Shown in pieces: positions 40,881-50,062 of a stretch of DNA of 64,000 nt. Position numbers and translations under genes: made by a program. The notes under the pieces were generated by a model. It was not told the origin of the DNA, did no database searches, and saw only the letters and a list, made by a program, of their open reading frames with translations. Numbering within the stretch: position 1 is the stretch's first letter; each line of letters starts with the position of its first letter. Origin of the DNA: DMER64 sp964554535 (GTDB taxonomy: Bacteria; Bacteroidota; Bacteroidia; Bacteroidales; UBA932); NCBI GenBank assembly GCA_964554535.1, contig CAZKPB010000010.1, forward strand, positions 1 through 64,000. The letters run 5' to 3'.

Positions 40881-42694
40881 GCTTTCACTTTAATTTTCTG
40901 ACCCACCATCAGTTTGGGCGTCCTGCCAAAGCCGTTCAGTTGGCGGATATTGTCCATGGAAATGCCCAATTGCTGGGAAATATCCCACAATGTGTCGCCC
41001 TTCTTGACCGTGTAGTATTCAAACGAGCCGGAAGTGGTGGTGGCGGGCGTCGTCTGAGCGGCCGTGACCGAGGTGACCTTTGTATAGATCTTCAGCGTCT
41101 TGCCGGCATAAATGGTACTGCCCCTAAGATTGTTCCACGACCGGATGTTGGCGGCGGTGACGTGGTATTTCTCGGCAATTCCGCCCAAGGTTTCTCCGGA
41201 TCGTACGGTGTGTTTGACCAGGGTACCGGACGGGGTGGACGTGGAAGCCGAGGCAGCCGATGACTTGGTGGCCGGAGCGGCGGCGGTCTTTTTGGGAGCC
41301 GCATTGCGGTCGGTGTAAATGATCAAACGCTGGTTTATGTTGATTCGGTCGGAACGCAGGTTGTTCCAATACTTGATGTCGGCAATACGTACCCCGTAGC
41401 GATACGCGATGCTGCTAAGCGTTTCCCCGTTGCGCACGCGATGAGTGATTTGCGAATCGGTGGCCTTGGCAGCGGTGTTCATTAACAGCGGGCTGAAGTA
41501 GACGCTGTCTTTGTAGGCGTAGATTTCTTTTTCGTGCGCGGCAAAGTCTCCGCTGTATTCAAACGGAATGCGCAAAATATAGGGACGTTCCACGCCCGGT
41601 ACAATGTCTTTGATATACTGTGGATTTAGGTCACGTAATTCATCCAGAGAAATATCCAGAAAAGCGGTGATTTGTTCAAAATGCAACATCTTGCGCACCT
41701 CAAACGTATCCACGTGCGCCGGCATTTCCACCACCTGCGGCTTGATCTGATGTTCCGGGTAATAATGCATTACATACAGGGCCGCCACAAAAGCCGGCAC
41801 GTAACCGCGAGTTTCCCGGGGAAGGTAAGGGTAAATATCCCAGAAATTCTGCGAGCCTCCGGCGCGGCGGATGGCCTTGTTGACGTTGCCCACGCCGCAG
41901 TTGTACGACGCAATGGCCAGCGCCCAGTCACCAAACACGGCATAAGAGTCGCGCAGATACTGTGCGGCCGCCTGACACGAGCGTACCGGGTCAAAGCGTT
42001 CGTCCACGTACGAATTGATAACCAGTTTGTACGACAACGCCGTGCGGTACATGAACTGCCACATTCCCTTGGCCTTGGCCCTGGATACGGCCCTGGGGTT
42101 GAGAGCCGACTCAATCACGGCCATTGCCTTCAATTCCAGGGGCATATCGTATTGGTCAAACATTTCTTCAAAGATGGGCATATAGTATTGCGCCAGGCCC
42201 AAAATAGTAGGGATGCGATCCGCCATCTTCTGGGTATACACTATCAAGTAATTCTTGACAATTGAATTATACGGCAACTGAATAAACGAGTTCATTTGTT
42301 TCAGTCGCTGGATATATACAGAATCCGGAATATCGGACGCCAACTGCACGCTATCCAGGTCGTCCATGGATACCGGATCTTCTTCAAACATTTTGTGCAG
42401 GGCATTCTGGTGATAATAGATACTCAAGCGTTGTTCCGTGGAAAGAGAATCATAATAAAAATCCTCGTTATCCAAGTCCTCTTCAAACGCCCCTTCAATA
42501 ATGCCCTCATCTATAAGCGTATCGGCCGTTTCCTGATAATAAGCCAGTTCTTTGGCCAGCGAGTCGGCATAACGACTGAGCGAATCAACCTTTAGGGTCA
42601 ATACTTTTTTGGAAGGTTTTCTGAAAATCTGGGCAGCGGCGGGTTGAATACCAAGGGCAAAAGCACAAAGAAGCAGGAGTACTATTTTTTTCAT
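40874..42694 (-). CDS. Membrane-bound lytic murein transglycosylase D-like protein with three LysM domains
   Basis: 606 residues. A signal peptide ends near PAAAQ (about 22). The lytic transglycosylase (SLT) domain lies at about 150-320, with catalytic Glu in AVIESALNP (about 194) and KGMWQFM. Three LysM repeats follow (about 414-460, 490-535 and 555-605), each starting like RNGETLSSIA. It cleaves peptidoglycan glycan strands in the periplasm. It is the last gene of the parA-parB-DUF5683 set, an arrangement common in Bacteroidetes. Confidence 0.94.
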   Translation of the reverse strand: MKKIVLLLLCAFALGIQPAAAQIFRKPSKKVLTLKVDSLSRYADSLAKELAYYQETADTLIDEGIIEGAFEEDLDNEDFYYDSLSTEQRLSIYYHQNALHKMFEEDPVSMDDLDSVQLASDIPDSVYIQRLKQMNSFIQLPYNSIVKNYLIVYTQKMADRIPTILGLAQYYMPIFEEMFDQYDMPLELKAMAVIESALNPRAVSRAKAKGMWQFMYRTALSYKLVINSYVDERFDPVRSCQAAAQYLRDSYAVFGDWALAIASYNCGVGNVNKAIRRAGGSQNFWDIYPYLPRETRGYVPAFVAALYVMHYYPEHQIKPQVVEMPAHVDTFEVRKMLHFEQITAFLDISLDELRDLNPQYIKDIVPGVERPYILRIPFEYSGDFAAHEKEIYAYKDSVYFSPLLMNTAAKATDSQITHRVRNGETLSSIAYRYGVRIADIKYWNNLRSDRININQRLIIYTDRNAAPKKTAAAPATKSSAASASTSTPSGTLVKHTVRSGETLGGIAEKYHVTAANIRSWNNLRGSTIYAGKTLKIYTKVTSVTAAQTTPATTTSGSFEYYTVKKGDTLWDISQQLGISMDNIRQLNGFGRTPKLMVGQKIKVKAL

Positions 42695-42704
42695 TTAATC
42701 GGAT

Positions 42705-43595
42705 TTAAAAAGTAATGCGCATCTGCAGACCCACGCCGGACAGCGGCGCGGCAGATGCATAGTGTGTGGTAATGGGGGTGATCAGGTTGGGTTCCACGCG
42801 GAAGGTCAGGTCATCACTCATGTCAAAATCCTGAAAATGAGCAAACACATTGGCGTCAATCACGTTCAACAGGTAGACTATAGCGGTGGCAATAAGGGAA
42901 TAGTCGCGGTAGCGGCGGTACGTGTCCCTATACCACTTGATATTCTCGGCCGTCATCCAGCCGTCGTACCGGGAGGGAACGGACGTGGCGTGGTTGTACA
43001 TCACCTTGTAACGTAAGAACTGCACGCGGTTGGTGTAATAAAAATAACCGCAGGTGGCCAGCCCGCCGTAAATGATGGGCAATTTCCAATAGTCCCCGTT
43101 GGCTATCTGTCCCAGTCCGGGCAATAGGGCAGAGTAAAGTGTGGTGCGGGCGGGTAATACGGGCTGGTTCCATTTGTAATTTTTGACCCCGTCAATCAAA
43201 CTGCCCCAATAAAACAAACCGGCCCCGACATAACAAAGGTTCCTGTACAAAAGATCCTTATCGCTTTCCGATTCCCTGTAGGCCGCCTGAAAACGCGTCC
43301 CCATGTAGATGCCGGTGCCCATACCGGCCACCACCACCGGAATTTTCCAATACTGTTTGTTGTAAGCCTGCGTGTAACCGGGAAGGACTATCCCCCCGGA
43401 AAACATACGGGCTATCTTCAAGGTATCTCGACCGGAAAGTGCCGTAAAATAAGTGCGTACCTTAAAAGGCTCCTTGGCCTTGACAGTGGTGTCCTGCGTG
43501 GAACTGCCCTGGTTGCCCATATCTACGGCAAACTGGGCCCGTGCCACGGGAGCAAAAGCTGTCAATAGGAAAAGAATAATAAGGAGTTTACGCAC
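42705..43595 (-). CDS. DUF5683 domain protein
   Basis: 296 residues. The signal peptide ends near ARAQ (about 20). The conserved core ARTTLYSALLPGLGQIANGDYWKLPIIYG (about 150-178), with several hydrophobic segments, matches DUF5683. It is a predicted envelope protein of unknown function that regularly lies between parB and a MltD-like gene in Bacteroidetes, suggesting a link between chromosome segregation and envelope growth. Confidence 0.88.
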   Translation of the reverse strand: MRKLLIILFLLTAFAPVARAQFAVDMGNQGSSTQDTTVKAKEPFKVRTYFTALSGRDTLKIARMFSGGIVLPGYTQAYNKQYWKIPVVVAGMGTGIYMGTRFQAAYRESESDKDLLYRNLCYVGAGLFYWGSLIDGVKNYKWNQPVLPARTTLYSALLPGLGQIANGDYWKLPIIYGGLATCGYFYYTNRVQFLRYKVMYNHATSVPSRYDGWMTAENIKWYRDTYRRYRDYSLIATAIVYLLNVIDANVFAHFQDFDMSDDLTFRVEPNLITPITTHYASAAPLSGVGLQMRITF

Positions 43596-43606
43596 GGTAG
43601 AGTCGG

Positions 43607-44506
43607 TTATAGAGTATGATTCTCCAACGCCTGCAAGAAGGCTTCCATTTCCGCATCTCCGGCACAGTGAATGGTCAGCGTTCCCTGCCCCTGCGGGTCA
43701 CGTTTCACACTGATATTCTGGTTGAAAAACGACCCCAGCCGCTCCAGCACACGGTAATACACATCGGGAAGTTCGGCCTGTGCCAGTGCGTCTTCTTTCT
43801 TTTTTTTGTCTTCCTTATTTTTGGGCTGCACCTTGCTTTCCACCTGACGTACCGACCATCCCTTGTCAATAATCTGACGGGCAAGAGACAATTGTTGTTT
43901 GGCAGTAGGCAAAGACAACAGCGCCCGGGCATGTCCCATAGACAAATCCCCGGCACGCAGCAGCCACTGGATTTCCTCTGGCAATTGCAGCAGACGCATA
44001 TAATTGGCTACCGTAGCACGCTTTTTTCCCACCCGGTCCGCCAGTTGTTCCTGCGTAAGATGGCATTCATCCACCAAACGCTGAAAACTGAAAGCTATCT
44101 CCATGGCATCCAGGTCTTCACGCTGTATGTTTTCCACCAACGCAAGAGCCAGCACCTGGTCATCCTCCACCTGACGCACATAGGCCGGAATTTCCGTAAG
44201 ACCGGCCATACGGGCGGCACGCAAACGTCTTTCCCCGCTGATTACCTGATAACGGTTCACCGCCAGCTTGCGCAGGGTTATAGGCTGAATAAGACCCAGA
44301 GACTTTATGGAATCCGCCAACTGGTTCAGAGCCTCTTCATTGAATTCTTTTCTGGGTTGGTCCGGATTGGTTTCAATATAGTCCAACTGTATCAGAGATG
44401 TGCCTTCTATCTGAGGTAGCACCGCCGTGGTACGCGGCTTCCATTCGTTGGGGGTGTCGGAAATCAAGGCGTCCAGACCTCTGCCCAAAGCCGGTTTTTT
44501 ATTCAT
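43607..44506 (-). CDS. parB: Chromosome-partitioning protein ParB
   Basis: 299 residues. A CTP-dependent DNA clamp that loads at parS. The N-terminal domain has TNPDQPRKEF and GERRLRAARMAGL (about 93-105, CTP site); the helix-turn-helix is near residue 150 (TQEQLADRVGKKRATVANYM); the C-terminal dimerisation domain begins near 245. The lysine-rich linker KNKEDKKKKED is typical. It overlaps parA by eight bases. I found no convincing parS palindrome in the window. Confidence 0.95.
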   Translation of the reverse strand: MNKKPALGRGLDALISDTPNEWKPRTTAVLPQIEGTSLIQLDYIETNPDQPRKEFNEEALNQLADSIKSLGLIQPITLRKLAVNRYQVISGERRLRAARMAGLTEIPAYVRQVEDDQVLALALVENIQREDLDAMEIAFSFQRLVDECHLTQEQLADRVGKKRATVANYMRLLQLPEEIQWLLRAGDLSMGHARALLSLPTAKQQLSLARQIIDKGWSVRQVESKVQPKNKEDKKKKEDALAQAELPDVYYRVLERLGSFFNQNISVKRDPQGQGTLTIHCAGDAEMEAFLQALENHTL

Positions 44507-45272
44507 GGGTTTGCTTCTTTAAAAATTCGCGGGCCAGATTCAGGTAATTATTGCTTCCAATGGAAGCCGCGTCATACAGAATGACCGGCTTGCCGTGGGA
44601 AGGAGATTCGCTCAGGCGGACATTACGCTGAATGACCGTCTGGAATACCATGTCCTGAAAATGATGGCGCACTTCTTCCACTATCTGGTTGTGCGACCGC
44701 AAGCGCACGTCATACATCGTCAGCAGGAATCCTTCAATAGCCAGGGCGGGATTCAGTCTGTTCTGCACAATTTTGATGGTATTGAGCAATTTTCCCAACC
44801 CTTCCAGCGAAAAAAACTCGCACTGCACGGGTATAATCACCGAGTCGGCCGCCGTAAGCGCATTTACCGTAATCAGTCCCAGGGAAGGAGAACAGTCAAT
44901 GAAAATATAATCAAACATGTTACGCAGGGTGTCCAAACTTTGCTTAAGCACCCTTTCCCGATGTTCCACCTGCAGCAGTTCAATCTCTGCCCCCACCAGG
45001 TCTATGTGGGAAGGTATCAGTTTAAGACCCTGGATTTCTGTCTGCAATACGGTCTTTTCAATAGGTACACGGCCAATAAGACAATCATACAGGGTATCTC
45101 CGCTGGTGGCATTGGGGTCAAAGCACAGACCGGAAGTAGTGTTGGCCTGGGGGTCGGCATCCACCAATAGCACGTTTTTTTCCATTACGGCCAGCGAGGC
45201 TGCCAAATTAATTGCCGTCGTGGTTTTGCCTACGCCACCCTTTTGATTGGCTATGGCTACTATTTTCCCCAT
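44499..45272 (-). CDS. parA: Chromosome-partitioning ATPase ParA/Soj
   Basis: 257 residues. Deviant Walker A KGGVGKTTTAINLAASLA (about 10-27), followed by LLVDADPQANTTSGL and FIDCSPSLGL. It binds DNA non-specifically in the ATP form and drives ParB-parS movement. First gene of the parAB-DUF5683-MltD set. Confidence 0.95.
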   Translation of the reverse strand: MGKIVAIANQKGGVGKTTTAINLAASLAVMEKNVLLVDADPQANTTSGLCFDPNATSGDTLYDCLIGRVPIEKTVLQTEIQGLKLIPSHIDLVGAEIELLQVEHRERVLKQSLDTLRNMFDYIFIDCSPSLGLITVNALTAADSVIIPVQCEFFSLEGLGKLLNTIKIVQNRLNPALAIEGFLLTMYDVRLRSHNQIVEEVRHHFQDMVFQTVIQRNVRLSESPSHGKPVILYDAASIGSNNYLNLAREFLKKQTHE

Positions 45273-45304
45273 ATTGTAATGCAGTTTTTTGTTTTATGAT
45301 TGGG

Positions 45305-45312
45305 CAAATATA
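45305..45312 (-). promoter_or_regulatory. -7 box of parA
   Basis: TATATTTG on the minus strand, 33 bases before the parA ATG. No clear TTTG is found upstream at the expected spacing. Confidence 0.4.
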
Positions 45313-45335
45313 AGAGAATTTCCTCTATTTTTTTA

Positions 45336-45343
45336 TAAATTTG
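45336..45343 (+). promoter_or_regulatory. -7 box of the lipid kinase gene
   Basis: TAAATTTG, matching TAnnTTTG, 27 bases before the ATG at 45371, divergent from the parA box. Confidence 0.4.
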
Positions 45344-45370
45344 TCACCCATATTTTACCCCCCTCAATTC

Positions 45371-46339
45371 ATGGCTTCACGCAAACCGATGATTATTATC
45401 AACTCTATAGCCGGCAACGGTTGTGCATCTGATCTATGGCCCCATATAGTAAGCACCCTGCACAAAGGCGGTTACGATTTTGATTTTGAATTTACATCCC
45501 ACAAATACCACGCCGTAACCCTCACCATAGAAGCTATCAAGGCCGGCGTACGGGAGTTTGTGGCCATTGGCGGGGACGGCACCCTGCACGAGGTGATAAA
45601 CGGCATTTTCTTCCAGAAAGACGTACCCACGGAGGAAATCACCGTGGGAGTCATCCCCATAGGCAACGGAAACGATTCGTGCCGCTGTATAGACATCTCT
45701 TCCGAGTTGGACATGGCGCTGGAATTTCTTTTATTCCACCGCACCGAGCTGCTGGATGTGGGTAAGGTCTCCTTCATGGATATGGGGGTCAAACGGGAAC
45801 GTTATTTTGCCAACGTGGCCGGCGGCGCCTTTGAGGCCGATATTGTGCGCCAATATGAAAAGCTCTCCGAGGCCGGCAAAAAGAAGACCGACAGCACCTA
45901 CTTCAACCTGGCCCTGCGGACCTTCCTGTTTTGCAAACATAAAAAAATGTCCGTCAAGATTGACGGCAAACATTTTTACAGCGGCAACGTATTTCTGCTC
46001 AGCGTGGGTATTGGCAAATACATTGGTCACTGCATGCAAATCCTGCCGTATGCCATTGTGGACGATGGTCTGCTGGACATCACCCTCATCCGCGGCATCA
46101 ATAAATTCAGCATCATTCGCCATATGTTCGAATTCATCAACGGTCAGGTCTACACCGTTTCCTCCGCCGCCATGCACGGCCGGGGCCGCGTCATAGACGT
46201 GGAACCCCTGGAAAAGAACGCCGGATACCTGGAAACCGACGGGGAATTCATGGGCGTCCCCCCGTTCCACTTTGAAATTCTGCCCCAATCAGTCAATGTC
46301 ATTGTGGGAAAACGTTTTGGTGCCACGCCCAAAAATTAG
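45371..46339 (+). CDS. Diacylglycerol kinase family lipid kinase
   Basis: 322 residues from the ATG at 45371. The catalytic motif GGDGTLHEVINGI (about 68-80) and VIPIGNGNDSCR (about 97-108) identify the DagK/YegS/sphingosine kinase fold. The usual GTGND appears as GNGND. The substrate may be diacylglycerol or, in Bacteroidetes that make sphingolipids, a long-chain base; sequence alone does not decide. Its 3' end overlaps the convergent outer-membrane protein gene by 51 bases. Confidence 0.9.
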   Translation: MASRKPMIIINSIAGNGCASDLWPHIVSTLHKGGYDFDFEFTSHKYHAVTLTIEAIKAGVREFVAIGGDGTLHEVINGIFFQKDVPTEEITVGVIPIGNGNDSCRCIDISSELDMALEFLLFHRTELLDVGKVSFMDMGVKRERYFANVAGGAFEADIVRQYEKLSEAGKKKTDSTYFNLALRTFLFCKHKKMSVKIDGKHFYSGNVFLLSVGIGKYIGHCMQILPYAIVDDGLLDITLIRGINKFSIIRHMFEFINGQVYTVSSAAMHGRGRVIDVEPLEKNAGYLETDGEFMGVPPFHFEILPQSVNVIVGKRFGATPKN

Positions 46340-48277
46340 GCGCACCTGCACCTTGGCCTCTGTTTTGGCCGCTTCACTTAACGTAGTGCCCACCTTAACC
46401 CAAACATCCGCCCACGCAAACGGACTGTAGCGACAGACCGCATAGCCGCGCCAGCCCCGCCCGTATAGCGCCGGCACCGAAAATCCGTACAGCACGTCCG
46501 TCTCGTACGCATACAACCGCGCATCCCACGCATCGGCATGATACGCCGCCACGCGCACCGATGCTTGAAAACGCTTGTTCTCCGTAGCATATTTTCCCTC
46601 GGCATACACCATAGCCCCCCATACACAAGGCGCGTCGGTGTAAAGGCAACAGGCGGCTTCCACCCGTGAGGCCAGTATAAACCCGCCGCCCAACGGCACG
46701 GTACGGTGCACGCGTCCTTTTATCAGATCCTCAGCCCCGGCGGTGACCAGAGTATGTTGTTGCTGCAGCAGCACCTGTCCCTGCGGCAGACTCCACAGCA
46801 ACCGGAAACGCCACCCGTACGAAGGTCTGTCGCACAAATACCTTGGCTTTGGAAAACCGGCCACATACGCTATCCCCGAGAGATTTCCGCCACCCTTCAG
46901 CGACAGCGTGGTGTTCCACTGCAAACTGTATTCATTGGCCGAGGTCGTGTTAAGCCCTAAAGAGGCACCATAGGCCGAGGTATATCCTGCTCCGAAGAAA
47001 CGAGCCACCAGGGCGTTGCTCCACCCGCCCGAAGTATAGTGCTGCATCCCCGTAAGCGCCGCCAAATTGCCCCCAAGGTCCACGGCCGCTTCGGCAAAAA
47101 GACGCAGGCTGCCGCCACGCCATTCGGCATAGGGACCCGCCGCCCCAAAAGGCAACTTGCGGTTACGGTAGCGATTATAATACTTCACCTGCGTGGCGTC
47201 GGGCCGGCTGTACCCGTACACCGCCGCCGTAAACCCCGCCTTAAACCATTCGCCCGTATAAGAAGCGTTTGCACCTGCCACCCAGGCGCCCAGCGTGTTT
47301 TTGCGTTCCAGTTCGGAAGACGTTCGGTGGTAACCATCAGAGGGCAACGAGGTAAACCCCTCCGGCCCCATACGTGCGTCCAGTTTCCGAAATGACGCAA
47401 ATGTCGATGTTTTCCAGTGTCCCAGCCCCCAGGTGGCCCCCGCCCCACGCAAGGCTGTATTTTCCTGACGGGACAAACTGGCGGCCAGTCCCATTTCCTG
47501 CCAGTTCCAATCGGCACCGGCCGCCCCCTGAGCAAATGTAACGCCCTTCCATAGTACCAGTCCCTGTCCGAAACGCGCCTGAAAATCCCCTATTACCAGC
47601 CGTTGCAGACGTCCCCTGTCCCTGAGCATCAGGTGAAACGACCCAAAATCCGCCAAGGCCCGTTCTCCGGCGTCACTTTCGATTGTAAACCCCCATTGCA
47701 ATTGTTTGCCATATGTTCCCGTATACTTGAGGTAGCGTGTCCAGGGAACGCCCAAATACCGTGAATTGGGATGTTTTTCATATTCCTGCGCGGTCACGGG
47801 GGCGTAATGGCTGTCTCTGGGAAATACCGTGCGCGTCCCGGCAAGCAATTGGTGACGTGATTCTTTCCAAATATCGGGAATTCTCATGGAGTCTTTGTAA
47901 TCGGGATCTTCCAAGGTAAAAAACAGCGATAATACCGGGACGTCTTCCGACGTAAAACCGGCAATCAGCGGCAGTTCGTTCCAGGAAAACAGCGCACCCT
48001 GCACCTTACGGTAATCCAGCAGCGAGATGATTTGAAAGGCACTCAGAAAGCCCAGTTGTGCCAGATCGTCGTGCGTGGCGGTATTGAGGTTTACCGGATG
48101 ATCGGCCAGATCCTGGTAATAAGCCGTCAGGGCTTCGGCCCCGTCCGCTGCGTCCTGGATAGCGACCATTTCGGCCACAATTTCCGCAACCCTTTCCGCA
48201 AACGGAAGGGTCTGTTGTGCGTGGGCAGTGCACATAAAGCCCATACTGCCTATCAGCAGCCATACATTTTTTCTCAT
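46289..48277 (-). CDS. Exported helix-hairpin-helix protein with outer-membrane barrel-like C-terminal region
   Basis: 662 residues from the ATG at 48277, which gives a signal peptide ending near AHAQQ. A ComEA-type helix-hairpin-helix module follows at about 60-125 (PVNLNTATHDDLAQLGFLS, then a second hairpin AGFTSEDVP). From about 180 to the end the sequence is rich in aromatic and Gly-alternating strands typical of beta-barrels, though it does not end in the classic Phe. Helix-hairpin-helix modules often bind DNA, so DNA uptake is one possibility, but this is inference. An SD-like GGGGGAGGA precedes the ATG. It shares 51 bases of 3' end with the lipid kinase gene. Confidence 0.78.
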   Translation of the reverse strand: MRKNVWLLIGSMGFMCTAHAQQTLPFAERVAEIVAEMVAIQDAADGAEALTAYYQDLADHPVNLNTATHDDLAQLGFLSAFQIISLLDYRKVQGALFSWNELPLIAGFTSEDVPVLSLFFTLEDPDYKDSMRIPDIWKESRHQLLAGTRTVFPRDSHYAPVTAQEYEKHPNSRYLGVPWTRYLKYTGTYGKQLQWGFTIESDAGERALADFGSFHLMLRDRGRLQRLVIGDFQARFGQGLVLWKGVTFAQGAAGADWNWQEMGLAASLSRQENTALRGAGATWGLGHWKTSTFASFRKLDARMGPEGFTSLPSDGYHRTSSELERKNTLGAWVAGANASYTGEWFKAGFTAAVYGYSRPDATQVKYYNRYRNRKLPFGAAGPYAEWRGGSLRLFAEAAVDLGGNLAALTGMQHYTSGGWSNALVARFFGAGYTSAYGASLGLNTTSANEYSLQWNTTLSLKGGGNLSGIAYVAGFPKPRYLCDRPSYGWRFRLLWSLPQGQVLLQQQHTLVTAGAEDLIKGRVHRTVPLGGGFILASRVEAACCLYTDAPCVWGAMVYAEGKYATENKRFQASVRVAAYHADAWDARLYAYETDVLYGFSVPALYGRGWRGYAVCRYSPFAWADVWVKVGTTLSEAAKTEAKVQVRLIFGRGTKTFSHNDID

Positions 48278-48349
48278 ACATTCCTCCCCCTCTGCCGCTC
48301 CCCTCTTATGAGACAAACAAAGGAAACAATATTATGGGTCTATGACCCG

Positions 48350-48859
48350 TCAGACTTTGTATTTGTACGTGACTTCCTTGAGCGAAAGGTTGGCCTTGGC
48401 GATTTTTTGGGCCAGCGATTGCTTGAAGTCACTTAATTTTTCTGCCAATGCACTATCCGACAAGGCCAATATCTGCAACGCAAAAATGGCTGCATTTTTG
48501 GCACCGTCCAGCGCCATAGTGGCCACCGGAATCCCGGCCGGCATCTGCAGTATGGAAAGGATGGAATCCAGACCGGCTACCGACTGGGCGCTTTTTACCG
48601 GCACCCCGATGACGGGCAATGTAGTGGAAGCGGCAATGACGCCGGGCAGATGCGCAGCACCTCCCGCCGCGGCAATGATCACCCGGACACCGCGTTCTGA
48701 GGCCCGACGGGCAAAAGATTCCACTTCCCGCGGAGTACGGTGGGCGGATAAAGCGTTGATTTCAAAGGGAATTTCCATCTGGTCCAGAAACTGGGCCGCC
48801 GGTTCCATTACGGGCATATCGGACAAACTGCCCATTATAATACTGACTAAAGGCTTCAT
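48350..48859 (-). CDS. purE: 5-(carboxyamino)imidazole ribonucleotide mutase
   Basis: 169 residues from the ATG at 48859. Purine pathway enzyme converting N5-CAIR to CAIR. Motifs are IIMGSLSDMPVM (about 7-18), SAHRTPRE (about 39-46) and AAAGGAAHLPGV (about 65-76). Divergent from hpt, another purine gene; the 73-base gap holds one -7 box per strand. Confidence 0.96.
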   Translation of the reverse strand: MKPLVSIIMGSLSDMPVMEPAAQFLDQMEIPFEINALSAHRTPREVESFARRASERGVRVIIAAAGGAAHLPGVIAASTTLPVIGVPVKSAQSVAGLDSILSILQMPAGIPVATMALDGAKNAAIFALQILALSDSALAEKLSDFKQSLAQKIAKANLSLKEVTYKYKV

Positions 48860-48880
48860 AGTGCTTTTAATTATAGAAAG

Positions 48881-48888
48881 CAAATATA
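48881..48888 (-). promoter_or_regulatory. -7 box of purE
   Basis: TATATTTG on the minus strand, 22 bases before the purE ATG. No PurR or riboswitch element was recognised in the gap. Confidence 0.4.
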
Positions 48889-48900
48889 GAAAATTATGTC

Positions 48901-48908
48901 TACTTTTG
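48901..48908 (+). promoter_or_regulatory. -7 box of hpt
   Basis: TACTTTTG, 25 bases before the hpt ATG, arranged back to back with the purE box. Confidence 0.45.
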
Positions 48909-48932
48909 CGCTTTATACCACGCTTGATATTT

Positions 48933-49478
48933 ATGAAACACGTTACGCTTTACGACAAGACTTTTAAGACGTTTATCCCCTTTGAACAGATAGACGCATC
49001 CATTGGCCGGGTGGCAGAAAGACTGAACGCAGACTTGAGCGGGGAAGACCGTCCCGTATTTCTGGGAATTCTCAACGGCTCCTTTATGTTTACGGCCGAC
49101 CTGGTCAAGAAACTGAACCTCAACTGTGAAGTATCGTTCATCAAGGTCACTTCCTACGAGGGGACTCACAGCACCGGAGACGTCTGTGAAGTGATAGGCC
49201 TTAACACCTCAGTGGCCGGACGCACGGTGGTCATTGTGGAAGACGTGGTGGACAGCGGCAAGACCATTGTCAAACTGGTCAACCTGCTGCAGGAACATAA
49301 CCCCAAACAGATTCTGGTGTGCACCCTGTTCTACAAGCCCCAAGCCTACAAGGAACACGTTCCCATCCAATACTACGGAATGGAGATAGGCAACGACTTC
49401 ATTGTAGGTTACGGACTGGACTACAATGGATTGGGGAGACAATACAAAGACATTTACGTACTTGATTCATCTAAATAA
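48933..49478 (+). CDS. hpt: Hypoxanthine phosphoribosyltransferase
   Basis: 181 residues from the ATG at 48933; longer frames run antisense through purE and are rejected. It salvages hypoxanthine (and perhaps guanine) with PRPP. The PRPP-binding loop VVIVEDVVDSGKT (about 97-109) and ILNGSFMFTADL (about 46-57) are clear. First gene of hpt-adk-obgE-PAP2-lipoate ligase. Confidence 0.94.
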   Translation: MKHVTLYDKTFKTFIPFEQIDASIGRVAERLNADLSGEDRPVFLGILNGSFMFTADLVKKLNLNCEVSFIKVTSYEGTHSTGDVCEVIGLNTSVAGRTVVIVEDVVDSGKTIVKLVNLLQEHNPKQILVCTLFYKPQAYKEHVPIQYYGMEIGNDFIVGYGLDYNGLGRQYKDIYVLDSSK

Positions 49479-49486
49479 CTATACTT

Positions 49487-50062
49487 ATGACCAATATGAT
49501 TATTGCCGGCCCTCCGGGTTCGGGCAAAGGCACACAAGCCAAAATACTTGTAGAAAAATATCAATTTGTACACCTGTCCACCGGTGACATGCTCCGTGCG
49601 GAAATCAAGGCACAGAGCGATCTGGGCAAAGAAGTGGAAGCCATCATTGCCCGCGGCGACCTGGTTTCTGACCAGATTGTAATAGCTCTCATCTCCAAAA
49701 ACATTCAGGCCAACCCCCACGCCAAGGGATTCCTTTTTGACGGATTCCCCCGCACCATTGCGCAGGCTCAGGCACTGGACGCTTTCCTGGAAGAAAACAA
49801 ACAGGAACTTCACCTGATGCTGGTATTGGACGTGGATGACAACCTGGTGGAAGAGCGTATGCTCAAACGCGGCGCACTGGAAAACCGCGCCGACGACACC
49901 GACGTCACCCGTATCCGCCACCGCATTGCCACCTACCACAACCAGACAGAACCCCTTATTGCTTACTACACCCAGAAAGGCAAATGCCACGTGGTGAACG
50001 GGTCGCAATCCATAGACCATACTTTTGAACAAATAAAAGAATGCCTGACTCCAATTTTGTAG
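49487..50062 (+). CDS. adk: Adenylate kinase
   Basis: 191 residues, the short form without an extended zinc lid. P-loop GPPGSGKGTQAKIL (about 8-21), the AMP-binding region LSTGDMLRAE (about 29-38) and FDGFPRTIAQAQ (about 84-95). It equilibrates 2 ADP with ATP and AMP. It starts eight bases after hpt and overlaps obgE by 22 bases. Confidence 0.96.
   Translation: MTNMIIAGPPGSGKGTQAKILVEKYQFVHLSTGDMLRAEIKAQSDLGKEVEAIIARGDLVSDQIVIALISKNIQANPHAKGFLFDGFPRTIAQAQALDAFLEENKQELHLMLVLDVDDNLVEERMLKRGALENRADDTDVTRIRHRIATYHNQTEPLIAYYTQKGKCHVVNGSQSIDHTFEQIKECLTPIL

Noticed and set aside
40874..45272. parS sites near parAB
   Set aside because: Several CACGTG hexamers occur in the window, but none that I saw extends to the full parS-type palindrome GTTnCACGTGnAAC. 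A genome-wide pattern search would be needed.
48860..48932. Purine riboswitch between purE and hpt
   Set aside because: The 73-base gap is too short for an aptamer plus two promoters and shows no three-way-junction pattern.
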